Source: Streptomyces sp. NBC_01353 (GTDB lineage Bacteria > Actinomycetota > Actinomycetes > Streptomycetales > Streptomycetaceae). Taken from it: a stretch of DNA of 64,000 nt. The translations under genes were made by a program, and so were the position numbers. Of the stretch, positions 17,202 through 26,319 are shown piece after piece. The notes under the pieces were generated by a model. It had not been told where the DNA came from and searched no databases. It worked only from the letters and a program-made list of their open reading frames with translations. How positions within the stretch are numbered: the first letter of the stretch is position 1; every line of letters begins with the position of its first letter. Location of the stretch: contig NZ_CP108352.1 of NCBI RefSeq assembly GCF_036237275.1, forward strand, positions 4,402,001 through 4,466,000. The letters are read 5' to 3'.

Positions 17202-18273
17202 TGAATCCCTCCGACATGCTTGGCTGGCTGTTCTGGTGGCCCACATGGGCGTGCTGGGGGTCGTACTGGATGCCGACACCCCGCATCGCGATCTCACGGG
17301 CCGCCTCGAGATACGACAGCGAACCACTCGAGCCCGGGTCGTAGGTGAGGACGGTCTGGCCGTAGCTCGGCGCCTCCGAGATACGCACGGATCGCGGGAT
17401 GCTGGTCCGCAGCACCTCCTCGCCGAAGTGGGTGCGCACCTCGTCGGCGACCTGCGAGGCAAGCCTCGTCCGGCCGTCGTACATGGTGAGCAGGATCGTC
17501 GAGACATGAAGCGTGGGGTTGAGGTGCCCACGCACCAGGTCGACGTTCCGCAGGAGCTGGCCCAGGCCCTCCAGCGCGTAGTACTCGCACTGGATCGGGA
17601 TCAGCACCTCGGCCCCCGCCACCATGGCGTTGACCGTCAGCAGGCCGAGCGAGGGCGGGCAGTCGATCAGGATGTAGTCCAGTGGCTGCTCATATGCCTG
17701 GATCGCTCGCTGCAGTCGACTCTCCCGCGCCACCAGCGACACCAGCTCGATCTCCGCACCGGCGAGATCGATGGTGGCGGGAGCGCAGAAGAGACCTTCG
17801 ACATCCTGAACGGGCTGCACCACGTCGGAGAGCGGCTTGCTCTCCACCAGGACGTCATAGATCGAGGGCACTTCGGAATGGTGGTCGATACCCAGGGCCG
17901 TGGAGGCGTTCCCTTGCGGGTCGAGGTCGATGACCAGGACACGCGCCCCATGCAGCGCCAGGGAGGCGGCAAGGTTGACCGTCGTGGTCGTCTTGCCGAC
18001 ACCGCCCTTCTGGTTGGCAACCACCATCACGCGTGTCTGTGCAGGCCGGGGAAGACCCTCGCCGGCACGCCCCAGTGCCTCTACTGCCAGTTGGGCAGCA
18101 CGACCAATGGGGGTGTCGTCCATCGGGGGCGGTGTTTCACGTGAAACATCCTCCCCCACCGATTCGGTTCGGGGACCGGGGACCGGATCGGTCATCGGTC
18201 CCGCGATGTTGGCGTCGGACCGCAAGGATTCACTCTCCTCGGCTTCAGGCTCGCGATGAACAGAGCCTGCCAT
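17194..18273 (-). CDS. parA: Chromosome partitioning ATPase ParA
   Basis: A 359-residue Walker-type ATPase (as annotated here) that with ParB segregates origins and anchors them at hyphal tips in streptomycetes. The deviant Walker A is [14 protein letters not shown], Walker A' is [11 protein letters not shown], and Walker B is [12 protein letters not shown]. About 95 N-terminal residues are disordered. The start is uncertain. ATG 18273 has only a weak ribosome site. The frame stays open back to 18468, and later in-frame ATGs exist (MTDPVPG, MDDTPIG) close before the conserved domain. A parS site (V-S-R-E-T in frame) and, upstream of 18273, a perfect DnaA box and another parS lie in this leader. 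Confidence 0.92.
   Translation of the reverse strand: MAGSVHREPEAEESESLRSDANIAGPMTDPVPGPRTESVGEDVSRETPPPMDDTPIGRAAQLAVEALGRAGEGLPRPAQTRVMVVANQKGGVGKTTTTVNLAASLALHGARVLVIDLDPQGNASTALGIDHHSEVPSIYDVLVESKPLSDVVQPVQDVEGLFCAPATIDLAGAEIELVSLVARESRLQRAIQAYEQPLDYILIDCPPSLGLLTVNAMVAGAEVLIPIQCEYYALEGLGQLLRNVDLVRGHLNPTLHVSTILLTMYDGRTRLASQVADEVRTHFGEEVLRTSIPRSVRISEAPSYGQTVLTYDPGSSGSLSYLEAAREIAMRGVGIQYDPQHAHVGHQNSQPSMSEGFSE
18133..18148. other. parS site 5 (in the parA 5' region)
   Basis: An exact TGTTTCACGTGAAACA lies in the disordered N-terminal region of parA and is read on the minus strand as GTT TCA CGT GAA ACA (V-S-R-E-T). If the true start is MDDTPIG it would lie just upstream of the gene. Confidence 0.92.
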
Positions 18274-18327
18274 GCTTTCGGGGTCGTGAACCAGCGAGGC
18301 CCGTGGTTCTGTGGAGGAATCCACCTC

Positions 18328-18336
18328 TGTGGACAA
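18328..18336 (-). promoter_or_regulatory. Consensus DnaA box upstream of parA
   Basis: TTGTCCACA on the minus strand (TGTGGACAA on plus) is the exact Streptomyces consensus, 55 bp upstream of the chosen parA start. A single box could be chance, but its place before parAB would allow DnaA to influence partition-gene expression. Confidence 0.55.
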
Positions 18337-18433
18337 TCCCGTACCCCTTGCGAGTGGCTTCGCGAGAGGTTTGCGGTCCCGTGGCGTGGCAGCCGCGCGG
18401 CCGCGGCTGATGATCCCCTGCAGCAGTGAGCGA

Positions 18434-18449
18434 CGTTTCACGTGAAACA
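18434..18449. other. parS site 6 (upstream of parA)
   Basis: CGTTTCACGTGAAACA has the intact 14-bp core GTTTCACGTGAAAC (18435-18448), with one flanking base changed from the other five sites. It lies in the 289-bp parA-rsmG spacer (18274-18562), which also holds a TACGTACGTA palindrome near 18496 and presumably the parAB promoter. Confidence 0.9.
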
Positions 18450-18562
18450 CGATGCACGCGCCGCTCACACAGGACTGCTCGACACTCCGAAATACGTACG
18501 TATGGCAGCTTGTACGGCGCAGTCGCGCCGCGTTGACGGCTTCGTCACGCCGTATTGACGGC

Positions 18563-19279
18563 TCAGCGACGACGACGCGTGCGGCTGGTACGGGCGGCCT
18601 TGGCGCGCTTTGCGGCGAACCTCACACCGCCCGGGCTCTCGCCGACCTCTACCCGGACGACGGTCGACAGGGGATCCACGATGCCCTCGCCGACCTGGAC
18701 CACGGAGGTCCCCACCACGCCGAGCTTGGAGAGCGCGGCGCGGGCGCCGTCGATCTCCTCCTCGGCCGTGTCGCCCTTGAGTGCCAGCATCTCTCCGTAC
18801 GGACGCAGCAGCGGGACTCCCCAGCCGGCCAGCCGGTCCAGCGGCGCCACGGCGCGCGCGGTCACGACATGGACGGGCGGAAGCGTGCCGAGCACCTCCT
18901 CGGCACGGCCGCGCACCACGGTGACATGGTCCAGGCCCAGCAGCTCCACGACCTCCTGGAGGAAGTTCGTACGGCGGAGCAGCGGCTCCAGGAGCGTGAT
19001 CTTCAGGTCCGGGCGTACGAGGGCCAGGGGGATACCGGGCAGCCCGGCGCCCGAGCCGACGTCGCACACGGTGACGCCCTCGGGCACCACCTCGGAGAGC
19101 ACCGCACAGTTCAGCAGATGCCTCTCCCACAGCCGGGGAACCTCACGCGGGCCGATCAGCCCACGCTTGACGCCCGCGTCCGCGAGGAGCTCCGCGTACC
19201 GGACGGCCTCCGGGAAGAACTCACCGAATACCGTCCGCGCCTGTTCGGGCGCAGGGGGGAGCTCCGCTGCCTCCGTCAC
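18563..19279 (-). CDS. rsmG: 16S rRNA (guanine(527)-N(7))-methyltransferase RsmG
   Basis: A 238-residue SAM-dependent methyltransferase (GidB) that modifies G527 of 16S rRNA; its loss gives low-level streptomycin resistance in streptomycetes and mycobacteria. The SAM-binding motif is CDVGSGAGLPGIPLALVRPD, followed by LLEPLLRRTNFL, and VVTARAVAPL is also present. The C-terminus is basic. GTG 19279 (VTEAAELPPAP) was chosen for its GGAAGGA ribosome site and family length; an upstream in-frame ATG at 19321 would add 14 residues. It lies downstream of jag and upstream of parA. Confidence 0.93.
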   Translation of the reverse strand: MTEAAELPPAPEQARTVFGEFFPEAVRYAELLADAGVKRGLIGPREVPRLWERHLLNCAVLSEVVPEGVTVCDVGSGAGLPGIPLALVRPDLKITLLEPLLRRTNFLQEVVELLGLDHVTVVRGRAEEVLGTLPPVHVVTARAVAPLDRLAGWGVPLLRPYGEMLALKGDTAEEEIDGARAALSKLGVVGTSVVQVGEGIVDPLSTVVRVEVGESPGGVRFAAKRAKAARTSRTRRRR

Positions 19280-19350
19280 GGGAACCGTCCTTCCGCACCG
19301 CACACATAGGTGCGAGCGCACTGTGGTGGCTGACTATCAGGCTGACAAGA

Positions 19351-19380
19351 TCGGCCCCGCCTGCGAGCAGACGGGGCCGA
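19351..19380 (-). terminator. Hairpin between jag and rsmG
   Basis: An inverted repeat TCGGCCCCG / CGGGGCCGA with a 12-nt loop that can itself pair (CTGC/GCAG) lies 14 bp after the jag stop, a probable terminator or attenuator. Confidence 0.7.
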
Positions 19381-19394
19381 CACTGCGAGAGGGG

Positions 19395-19907
19395 TCAGGC
19401 AGGGAGTACGACGACGAAGCGCTGCGGCTCCTCGCCCTCGGACTCGCTGCGCAGACCGGCCGCGGCGACCGCGTCGTGCACGACCTTGCGCTCGAACGGC
19501 GTCATCGGGTCCAGCTTGACCGGCTCACCCGTCGACTTCACCTCGGACGCGGCCTTGGCGCCGATCTCGGCGAGCTCGGAACGCTTCTGGGCGCGGAACC
19601 CGGCGATGTCCAGCATCAGCCGGCTGCGGTCACCGGTCTCCCGGTGCACGGCCAGGCGGGTCAGCTCCTGGAGCGCCTCCAGCACCTCGCCGTCACGGCC
19701 CACGAGCTTCTGCAGGTCGCGGCTGCTCGAGTCACTGACGATCGAGACCGCCGCACGGTCCGCCTCGACGTCCATGTCGATGTCGCCGTCGAGGTCGGCG
19801 ATGTCGAGCAGACCCTCGAGGTAGTCGGCCGCGATCTCACCCTCCTGCTCCAGGCGGGTGAGGGTGTCGCCACCCTCGGCGGCGGCGGAGATGGTGCCTT
19901 CCGTCAC
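19395..19907 (-). CDS. jag: KH/R3H-domain RNA-binding protein Jag (KhpB type)
   Basis: A 170-residue RNA-binding protein. The KH-like domain spans about residues 30-95 (SRDLQKLVGRDGEVLEALQEL has the GxxG loop GRDG). The R3H domain is near the C-terminus (DPMTPFERKVVHDAVA). The N-terminal Jag_N domain of Bacillus homologues is missing and is replaced by a short acidic stretch, as usual in actinobacteria. GTG 19907 follows AAGGAG. The stop of yidC is 13 bp upstream, and jag-yidC linkage is universal near oriC. Confidence 0.9.
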   Translation of the reverse strand: MTEGTISAAAEGGDTLTRLEQEGEIAADYLEGLLDIADLDGDIDMDVEADRAAVSIVSDSSSRDLQKLVGRDGEVLEALQELTRLAVHRETGDRSRLMLDIAGFRAQKRSELAEIGAKAASEVKSTGEPVKLDPMTPFERKVVHDAVAAAGLRSESEGEEPQRFVVVLPA

Positions 19908-19920
19908 GGATGGACTCCTT

Positions 19921-21231
19921 CTACTTCTTGGACGACGGGTGCTTCGGGCGCTGCTGGCCCTTGCGCTGACCGGACTTGGCCTGACGGGAACCGCCGGAGT
20001 TGGCCCGGCTCGGACGCCCGGGCTTGTCGCCCTGCTCCGAGTCCTTGGCCTCGCTCGTGGCCTCGTCCTGCGGCTTCTTCTCCAGCGAGGTGGTGGGCTT
20101 CTCGCCGGACGTATCGGAATCCGCGGCGTCCTCGGGCTTCGCCGTGGAGTGCTGGGCCGCGGCCTGACGCTTGGCCTTGGTCTGGCGCTTGGGCTGCTGA
20201 CGCTTGGCGGCGGCACCGCCTTCGACCTCGGCGGCGACGGTGTCGCTCTTGATCACGGTGCCGTCGACCTGGGCGGCGAAGCCGGCCTTGGCCAGGCCCG
20301 AGAAGAAGCGGCGCTCGTTCTCGTTGCGATCGGCGCCCTTGGCGACGATCGCCTTGACGATGTTCTTCCGACGACGGCCGCGGACCTCACCGTGTGACCC
20401 GACGCTCTTCAGCAGGCGCTGGAGGTAAGCGTCCTGGGCCTTGCTGCCCGGGGTGGGGTTCTGGCTGATCACGTACATCTGCTGGCCCATGGTCCACACG
20501 TTGGTGGTCAGCCAGTAGACGAGAACACCGACGGGGAAGTTGATGCCCATGACGGCGAAGATCACCGGGAAGATGTACATGAGCATCTTCTGCTGCTGCA
20601 TGTACGGCGTCTTCACCGAGAGGTCGACGTTCTTCATCATCAGCTGGCGCTGGGTGTAGAACTGCGAGGCCGACATCATGATGATCATGATCGCGGTGAC
20701 GATGCGGACCGAGGTCAGCGAGGCGTCGAGAGCGGCGACCTCAGCGGCGCTGTCCGTGAAGGTGGCGGCCAGCGGGGCACCGAAGATGTGCGCCTGACGG
20801 GCGCTCTCCAGCAGCGGCTGGTCGATGACACCGATCGTCTTGCCCTCGGCGATGTGGGAGAGCACCGAGTACAAGGCGAAGAAGAACGGGGACTGCGCCA
20901 GGATGGGAAGGCACGAGGAGAGCGGGTTGGTGCCCGTCTCCTTGTACAGCTTCATCATCTCTTCGGACTGACGCTGCTTGTCGCTCTTGTAGCGCTCCTG
21001 GATCGCCTTCATCTTCGGCTGGAGCGCCTGCATGTTCCGCGTCGACTTGATCTGCTTCACGAAGAGCGGGATCAGGCAGATACGGATCAGCACCACGAGG
21101 GACACGATCGACAGGCCCCAGGCCCAGCCCGTGTCAGGGCCGAAGATCGCCCCGTACAGCGTGTGGAACTGGACGATCACCCATGAGACAGGGGTGGTGA
21201 TGAAGCTGAAGAAATTGGCAATCGTGTCCAC
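19921..21231 (-). CDS. yidC: Membrane protein insertase YidC
   Basis: A 436-residue insertase that folds and inserts membrane proteins, alone or with SecYEG. The N-terminal membrane helix ([20 protein letters not shown]) lacks the large periplasmic domain of Gram-negative YidC. The core follows, including the charged cytoplasmic hairpin ([20 protein letters not shown]) and the membrane segments [15 protein letters not shown] and [18 protein letters not shown] long basic, Lys/Gln/Arg-rich tail of about 140 residues may contact ribosomes. The GTG start is preceded by AAGGAG and lies 3 bp after the yidD stop. Confidence 0.95.
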   Translation of the reverse strand: MDTIANFFSFITTPVSWVIVQFHTLYGAIFGPDTGWAWGLSIVSLVVLIRICLIPLFVKQIKSTRNMQALQPKMKAIQERYKSDKQRQSEEMMKLYKETGTNPLSSCLPILAQSPFFFALYSVLSHIAEGKTIGVIDQPLLESARQAHIFGAPLAATFTDSAAEVAALDASLTSVRIVTAIMIIMMSASQFYTQRQLMMKNVDLSVKTPYMQQQKMLMYIFPVIFAVMGINFPVGVLVYWLTTNVWTMGQQMYVISQNPTPGSKAQDAYLQRLLKSVGSHGEVRGRRRKNIVKAIVAKGADRNENERRFFSGLAKAGFAAQVDGTVIKSDTVAAEVEGGAAAKRQQPKRQTKAKRQAAAQHSTAKPEDAADSDTSGEKPTTSLEKKPQDEATSEAKDSEQGDKPGRPSRANSGGSRQAKSGQRKGQQRPKHPSSKK

Positions 21232-21234
21232 TAA

Positions 21235-21561
21235 TCAGGCTCCTTGAGCATTGGGCGAGGTCTCTGCGGCCGGGCTCGTCTCGGCGGTGGACCCGCCCTT
21301 GTCGCCACGCAACGCGTTCCGCAGCAGTTCGTGCCAGCGAGGACGCTTGCGCGGAGGCACGTGGTCCACGCCGCCGGGCGACCACGGATTGCACCGCAGG
21401 ATGCGCCAGGCGGTCAGGGCAGTGCCCTTGATCGCGCCATGCCGGTCGATGGCCGTGAATCCATAGTGGGAACACGACGGGTAGTACCGGCAGACGGGCC
21501 CGAGGAGCGGGCTGATCGTCCACTGGTACAGCTTGATGAGAGCCAGCAGCGGGTACTTCAT
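21235..21561 (-). CDS. yidD: Membrane protein insertion efficiency factor YidD
   Basis: A 108-residue amphipathic protein with the family signature [18 protein letters not shown] (about residues 21-38) and [17 protein letters not shown]. It helps YidC-dependent insertion. About 30 extra disordered C-terminal residues exceed the usual length. Its start overlaps the rnpA stop by 4 nt (ATGA), indicating translational coupling. Confidence 0.93.
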   Translation of the reverse strand: MKYPLLALIKLYQWTISPLLGPVCRYYPSCSHYGFTAIDRHGAIKGTALTAWRILRCNPWSPGGVDHVPPRKRPRWHELLRNALRGDKGGSTAETSPAAETSPNAQGA

Positions 21562-21929
21562 CGCGTGCCCCCTCCCAGGAGCCGCTGAAGAGCGGTGTCC
21601 AGGTCTCGGGCCAGCTGTGCGTGATCGGCGTCGCCGGCTCCGGGCAACGCCCGTACGACCACCAGGCTACCGGGGGGCAGCTCGGACAGTCGTTCGCGGA
21701 CGAGATGGCGCAGACGTCGCTTTACCTGGTTGCGTACGACTGCACCGCCCACGGCCTTGCTCACGACGAAACCCGCACGTGCCTGGGAAGCGCTCTCCCC
21801 AGGCGCGTGCGGGTTCGTTGCACCGCTGTGTAGGTGGACGACGAGGAGCGGGCGACCGGCCCGGCGCCCTCGGCGTACCGCGGTTGCGAAGTCCTCGCGC
21901 CGCCTCAGCCGATTCTCGGTAGGCAGCAC
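21558..21929 (-). CDS. rnpA: Ribonuclease P protein component
   Basis: A 123-residue basic protein that assists the RNase P RNA in maturing tRNA 5' ends. It begins [19 protein letters not shown] and has the RNR-type motif [19 protein letters not shown] 21929 gives the family length and follows rpmH by 20 bp; the frame continues upstream but overlaps rpmH. It is transcribed with rpmH, with yidD overlapping its end. Confidence 0.95.
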   Translation of the reverse strand: MLPTENRLRRREDFATAVRRGRRAGRPLLVVHLHSGATNPHAPGESASQARAGFVVSKAVGGAVVRNQVKRRLRHLVRERLSELPPGSLVVVRALPGAGDADHAQLARDLDTALQRLLGGGTR

Positions 21930-21949
21930 GTCATGACCTGTTAAGCGGA

Positions 21950-22087
21950 TCAGGCGGACAGGCTCGAGCGACCCTTGGAACGGCGGTTCGCCAGGATGGC
22001 GCGACCGGCACGCGTCCGCATCCGCAGGCGGAAGCCGTGGGTCTTGGCGCGGCGACGGTTGTTCGGCTGGAAGGTGCGCTTGCTCAC
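21950..22087 (-). CDS. rpmH: 50S ribosomal protein L34
   Basis: A 45-residue basic ribosomal protein that starts [18 protein letters not shown], has [15 protein letters not shown] and ends [10 protein letters not shown]. The GTG start at 22087 has a GGAG ribosome site 7 nt upstream. It is the first gene of the leftward rpmH-rnpA-yidD-yidC-jag run and is divergent from dnaA, as in almost all bacteria. Confidence 0.97.
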   Translation of the reverse strand: MSKRTFQPNNRRRAKTHGFRLRMRTRAGRAILANRRSKGRSSLSA

Positions 22088-22305
22088 TCGGGGGCTCCAG
22101 AAATGATTCGTAGATGGCGGGACATCGCCTGGCTGTCACCGTGCGCCCACGAGTAGCTCGCAATACGCCCGAGTGCACCGCTTCACGATCACAGACCGTG
22201 ATCTTTGCCCATCGGAGGCAGGCGGCAGCAGCCATCGACAACTCGACCTGGTTACGGTACGCGCGGCTACGCCATCCGGTCAAACCGACCGATCACCGGG
22301 GTCCA

Positions 22306-22360
22306 TTGTGCACAGGCTGTGGACAACAACTTGAACGAGGTCAGCCGCCGCGACTACCGT
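22306..22360 (+). promoter_or_regulatory. dnaA promoter with two DnaA boxes
   Basis: TTGTGCACA (22306-22314) and TGTGGACAA (22318-22326, the exact consensus on the minus strand) form a closely spaced pair. They lie just before a candidate promoter with TTGAAC (22331-22336), 18 nt and TACCGT (22355-22360). Binding of DnaA here would give autoregulation, as reported for Streptomyces dnaA. The leader to the GTG start would be about 105 nt. The whole 22088-22470 spacer also carries the divergent rpmH promoter. Confidence 0.7.
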
Positions 22361-22470
22361 GGCTGGACTCCTCAATCTTTTTCCGTTCTGTCCTTACCTG
22401 TCCTCGACGGAACATCGACCCACCGTCCCGAGAACCACACATTCGTGGGACCTGCGAGAAAGCGTGCCCT

Positions 22471-24240
22471 GTGGCTGACGTACCTGCCGATCTTGCCGCA
22501 GTGTGGCCACGCGTGCTCGAGCAACTCCTCGGAGAAGGCCAGCAGGGCATCGAGCCCAAGGACAAGCAGTGGATCGAGCGCTGCCAGCCTCTCGCACTGG
22601 TTGCCGACACCGCACTGCTCGCCGTCCCCAACGAATGGGGCAAGCGGGTTCTCGAGGGACGCCTGGCTCCGCTGATCAGCGAGACCCTGAGCCGCGAGTG
22701 CGGCCGCCCGATCCGGATCGCGATCACCGTCGACGACTCGGTCGGCGAGCCGACCCCCCTCGCCCCTCCGGTCCAGCAGCAGCCGCCGCGCTACGACGAG
22801 CGGCCGCCGGCGGAGTCGTACGACAAGTACGACAGCTACGGGCACCGGCCCATGCCCGACGACGGTCTGCCCACCGCGCGCCCCGCCTACCCGGACTACC
22901 AGCAGCAGCGCCCCGACCCGGGCGCCTGGCCGCGCACCCAGGACGACCTGTCCTGGCAGCAGCCGCGGCTCGGCTCGTTCCAGGAGCGCGATCCGTACAC
23001 GGGCCCGCGTACGCAGCAGCCCCAGCAGCCGCGGTACGACGAACGGCCGCCCGGGTACGACCAGTCGCAGCGGCCGCAGCGGGCCGAGCTGCCCGACACT
23101 CCGCGTCAGGGCGGCGGCCCGGGTCCCCGCCCTGGCGGCCCGATGTCGGGTCCTGTGGGCGGTGGCTCCTCCGCGCAGGGTTCTACGTCGGGGGCTCCCG
23201 GCGAGCAGCACGCGCGACTGAACCCCAAGTACCTTTTCGACACCTTCGTCATCGGTTCCTCGAACCGGTTCGCGCACGCCGCCGCCGTCGCGGTGGCCGA
23301 GGCTCCGGCGAAGGCGTACAACCCGCTCTTCATCTACGGGGAGTCGGGCCTCGGCAAGACGCACCTGCTGCATGCGATCGGGCACTACGCGCGGAGCCTC
23401 TACCCGGGCACGCGGGTGCGGTACGTGAGCTCGGAGGAGTTCACCAACGAGTTCATCAACTCGATCCGCGACGGCAAGGGCGACACCTTCCGCAAGCGGT
23501 ACCGCGATGTGGACATCCTGCTGGTCGACGACATCCAGTTCCTCGCGAGCAAGGAGTCGACGCAGGAGGAGTTCTTCCACACCTTCAACACGCTCCACAA
23601 CGCGAACAAGCAGATCGTGCTCTCCTCGGACCGGCCGCCCAAGCAGCTGATGACCCTGGAGGACCGGCTGCGCAACCGCTTCGAGTGGGGCCTGACCACC
23701 GATGTGCAGCCGCCGGAGCTGGAGACGCGGATCGCGATCCTGCGCAAGAAGGCGGTGCAGGAGCAGCTCAACGCGCCGCCGGAGGTACTGGAGTTCATCG
23801 CTTCCCGGATCTCGCGGAACATCCGTGAGCTGGAGGGCGCGCTGATCCGCGTCACCGCCTTCGCCAGCCTCAACCGCCAGCCGGTGGACCTGGGGCTGAC
23901 CGAGATCGTCCTCAAGGACCTGATCCCGGGCGGCGAGGACTCGGCGCCGGAGATCACGGCGCCGGCCATCATGGCGGCCACGGCCGACTACTTCGGGCTC
24001 ACGGTGGAGGACCTCTGCGGGTCCTCGCGCAGCCGGGTCCTGGTGACGGCCCGCCAGATCGCCATGTACCTGTGCCGGGAACTGACGGATCTGTCGCTGC
24101 CGAAGATCGGCGCGCAGTTCGGCGGCCGGGACCATACGACGGTGATGCACGCGGACCGGAAGATCCGCGCGCTGATGGCCGAGCGGCGCTCGATCTACAA
24201 CCAGGTCACCGAGCTCACCAACCGCATCAAGAACGGCTGA
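22471..24240 (+). CDS. dnaA: Chromosomal replication initiator protein DnaA
   Basis: A 589-residue AAA+ initiator. Domain I (about residues 1-88, helicase/partner binding) begins [20 protein letters not shown]. Domain II (about 90-245) is a Gln/Pro/Tyr/Arg-rich disordered linker, shorter than I recall for S. coelicolor DnaA. Domain III has Walker [10 protein letters not shown] (about 290-298) and Walker [11 protein letters not shown]. Domain IV carries the box-reading signature [18 protein letters not shown] 22471 was chosen by matching the conserved N-terminus; its ribosome site is weak. Confidence 0.97.
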   Translation: MADVPADLAAVWPRVLEQLLGEGQQGIEPKDKQWIERCQPLALVADTALLAVPNEWGKRVLEGRLAPLISETLSRECGRPIRIAITVDDSVGEPTPLAPPVQQQPPRYDERPPAESYDKYDSYGHRPMPDDGLPTARPAYPDYQQQRPDPGAWPRTQDDLSWQQPRLGSFQERDPYTGPRTQQPQQPRYDERPPGYDQSQRPQRAELPDTPRQGGGPGPRPGGPMSGPVGGGSSAQGSTSGAPGEQHARLNPKYLFDTFVIGSSNRFAHAAAVAVAEAPAKAYNPLFIYGESGLGKTHLLHAIGHYARSLYPGTRVRYVSSEEFTNEFINSIRDGKGDTFRKRYRDVDILLVDDIQFLASKESTQEEFFHTFNTLHNANKQIVLSSDRPPKQLMTLEDRLRNRFEWGLTTDVQPPELETRIAILRKKAVQEQLNAPPEVLEFIASRISRNIRELEGALIRVTAFASLNRQPVDLGLTEIVLKDLIPGGEDSAPEITAPAIMAATADYFGLTVEDLCGSSRSRVLVTARQIAMYLCRELTDLSLPKIGAQFGGRDHTTVMHADRKIRALMAERRSIYNQVTELTNRIKNG

Positions 24241-25079
24241 GGCGGTCACTCAGGCAGCTCGCGAACGCGGCCGAGAGCCGCTCCGCACCCTCCGAAGGGC
24301 GCTCCGGGACACCTCCCGGGGCGCCCTTCGCCGTTTCCCACACGGGTGTGCACAGCCGCGCTGTTCGAATCCTTGGAGCGGGTGGCACGTTCTCCACAGA
24401 TTGGGGGATGATCTTCCGTCCACAGGGTGGGGACTGCGAAGTTATCCGGATCGCATCCACAGGCCAACCGACTGAAGGATCATCACTCCAGGTCAGATGG
24501 GTGTGGATTTGTTGGCAACCGTGATCCACAGGTTGTGGACGAATCTTTCGTCCACAGGGGGTCCTCTCGGTTGTCCACCGGCGGCCCACAGGCTGCCGTC
24601 GGTTGCCCACAGCTTCTCCACACCGCTGTCCACTGTTCGGCAACGAAACACCCGGCATCACCGCGTCGAGTGAAAGCGGTCACATCAAGGGAGACGATTG
24701 GGCTGTGGGGAACGTGGGTAAAGCTGGGGACAGCACTGGGGAGAACTCCAGGTTGCCTGTGTACCGGGTGTGCAGAACTTTCGGGTGTCCACAGAACACC
24801 CCGGTTGTCCACCGGGTCCACCCACAGGGGCAGTGGACAAAAAACCGGCGTTGACCTGCGCAGATGGCGTTATCCACGGTTTCCACAGGCCCTACTACTA
24901 CTGCCACATAGAGTTAGCCCGGAATCCGCTTCGAAGTGGGACCTGTGCACAACTCGGCGCCGGAGCCTCGGCGGCCTCTTGTCGCGACTTGACCCCGAGC
25001 CGCACCGAGTGTCGGCGGCGTACGTCAGACTGGTTCCCGCAGTCGACGAAGAGCCAGCAACAAGCAGGAGGCGGTTCCG
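24241..25079. other. oriC: Replication origin oriC
   Basis: The dnaA-dnaN spacer, without any supportable gene, is filled with DnaA boxes of the TTGTCCACA type in both orientations. Clear matches (two or fewer changes) start at 24390, 24416, 24534(-), 24548, 24571, 24603, 24614, 24626, 24704(-), 24725(-), 24785, 24805, 24832(-), 24870, 24879 and 24944(-). Weaker ones are near 24442, 24453, 24502(-), 24522 and 24582. This density, the position and the dnaA/dnaN flanks are those of the Streptomyces origin. The AT-rich unwinding region typical of other bacteria is inconspicuous; the likeliest melting site is the CTA repeat at 24892. Confidence 0.97.
24870..24903 (+). other. Candidate DnaA-trio unwinding element in oriC
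   Basis: Two tandem DnaA boxes (TTATCCACG 24870-24878, GTTTCCACA 24879-24887) are followed by a short GC spacer and CTACTACTACTG (24892-24903). The complementary strand therefore reads 3'-GAT-GAT-GAT-5' leading away from the boxes. This box / GC-rich / trinucleotide order is that of the basal unwinding system described in Bacillus subtilis. Confidence 0.65.
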
Positions 25080-26210
25080 GTGAAGATCCGGGTGGAGCGC
25101 GACGTACTTGCCGAGGCGGTGGCCTGGGTGGCCCGCAGCCTCCCGGCCCGTCCGCCGGCGCCCGTACTCGCTGGCCTTCTGCTGAAGGCCGAGGACGGCG
25201 CGCTGAGCTTCTCGAGCTTCGACTACGAGGTCTCGGCCCGTGTCTCCGTCGAGGCGGAGGTCGAGGAGGACGGCACCGTCCTGGTCTCCGGCCGCCTGCT
25301 CGCCGACATCTGCCGCGCCCTGCCCAACCGTCCGGTGGAGATTTCCACAGACGGTGTACGGGCGACCGTGGTCTGCGGCTCCTCCCGCTTCACCCTCCAC
25401 ACCCTGCCTGTGGAGGAGTACCCGGCACTGCCGGAGATGCCCACCGCGACCGGCACCGTGCCCGGTGAGGTCTTCGCCTCCGCCGCCGCCCAGGTCGCCA
25501 TCGCCGCGGGCCGCGACGACACGCTGCCCGTCCTCACCGGTGTCCGCATCGAGATCGAGGGCGACACGGTCACCCTGGCCTCCACCGACCGCTACCGCTT
25601 CGCGGTCCGCGAGTTCCTGTGGAAGCCGGAGTCCCCGGACGCCTCGGCCGTCGCCCTGGTGCCCGCCAAGACGCTCCTGGACACCGCCAAGGCGCTGACC
25701 AGCGGTGACACGGTCACCCTGGCGCTCTCCGGCTCCGGCAAGGGCGAGGGCCTGATCGGCTTCGAGGGTGCGGGCCGCCGCACCACCACCCGGCTGCTCG
25801 AGGGCGACCTGCCGAAGTACCGGACGCTGTTCCCCACCGAGTTCAACTCGGTCGCGGTGATCGAGACCGCTCCGTTCGTCGAGGCCGTCAAGCGTGTGGC
25901 CCTGGTGGCCGAGCGCAACACTCCGGTCCGCCTCAGCTTCGAGCAGGGCGTGCTGATCCTGGAGGCCGGCTCCAGCGACGATGCACAGGCTGTGGAGCGT
26001 GTGGACGCGCAGCTGGAGGGCGACGACATCTCGATCGCCTTCAACCCGACCTTCCTGCTGGACGGCCTGAGCGCGATCGACTCCCCGGTCGCCCAGCTCT
26101 CGTTCACGACGTCCACCAAGCCCGCGCTGCTGAGCGGCAAGCCGGCGGTCGACGCCGAGGCGGACGAGGCGTACAAGTACCTGATCATGCCGGTTCGCCT
26201 GAGCGGCTGA
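25080..26210 (+). CDS. dnaN: DNA polymerase III sliding clamp (beta subunit)
   Basis: A 376-residue clamp that forms a ring dimer and tethers polymerase III to DNA. The three repeated clamp folds are visible as MKIRVERDVLAEAVAWVAR, VLTGVRIEIEGDTVTLASTD and the C-terminal YLIMPVRL motif. GTG 25080 has an AGGAGG ribosome site. It lies immediately after oriC and is transcribed away from it. Confidence 0.97.
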   Translation: MKIRVERDVLAEAVAWVARSLPARPPAPVLAGLLLKAEDGALSFSSFDYEVSARVSVEAEVEEDGTVLVSGRLLADICRALPNRPVEISTDGVRATVVCGSSRFTLHTLPVEEYPALPEMPTATGTVPGEVFASAAAQVAIAAGRDDTLPVLTGVRIEIEGDTVTLASTDRYRFAVREFLWKPESPDASAVALVPAKTLLDTAKALTSGDTVTLALSGSGKGEGLIGFEGAGRRTTTRLLEGDLPKYRTLFPTEFNSVAVIETAPFVEAVKRVALVAERNTPVRLSFEQGVLILEAGSSDDAQAVERVDAQLEGDDISIAFNPTFLLDGLSAIDSPVAQLSFTTSTKPALLSGKPAVDAEADEAYKYLIMPVRLSG

Positions 26211-26319
26211 CAGCTCAAAGGCGGGCGTCGACTGAGCGGCTGACCCCACAGGTGTGCACCGGGGTCCGGGCGTAGGCTCGGACCCGGGTAAACCGCACAC
26301 GACGCTTAAGGAATCTCTG

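Noticed and set aside
24427-25083. A 218-codon open frame crossing oriC
   Set aside because: It runs through the DnaA boxes and into the dnaN start and has no ribosome site or recognisable protein sequence.
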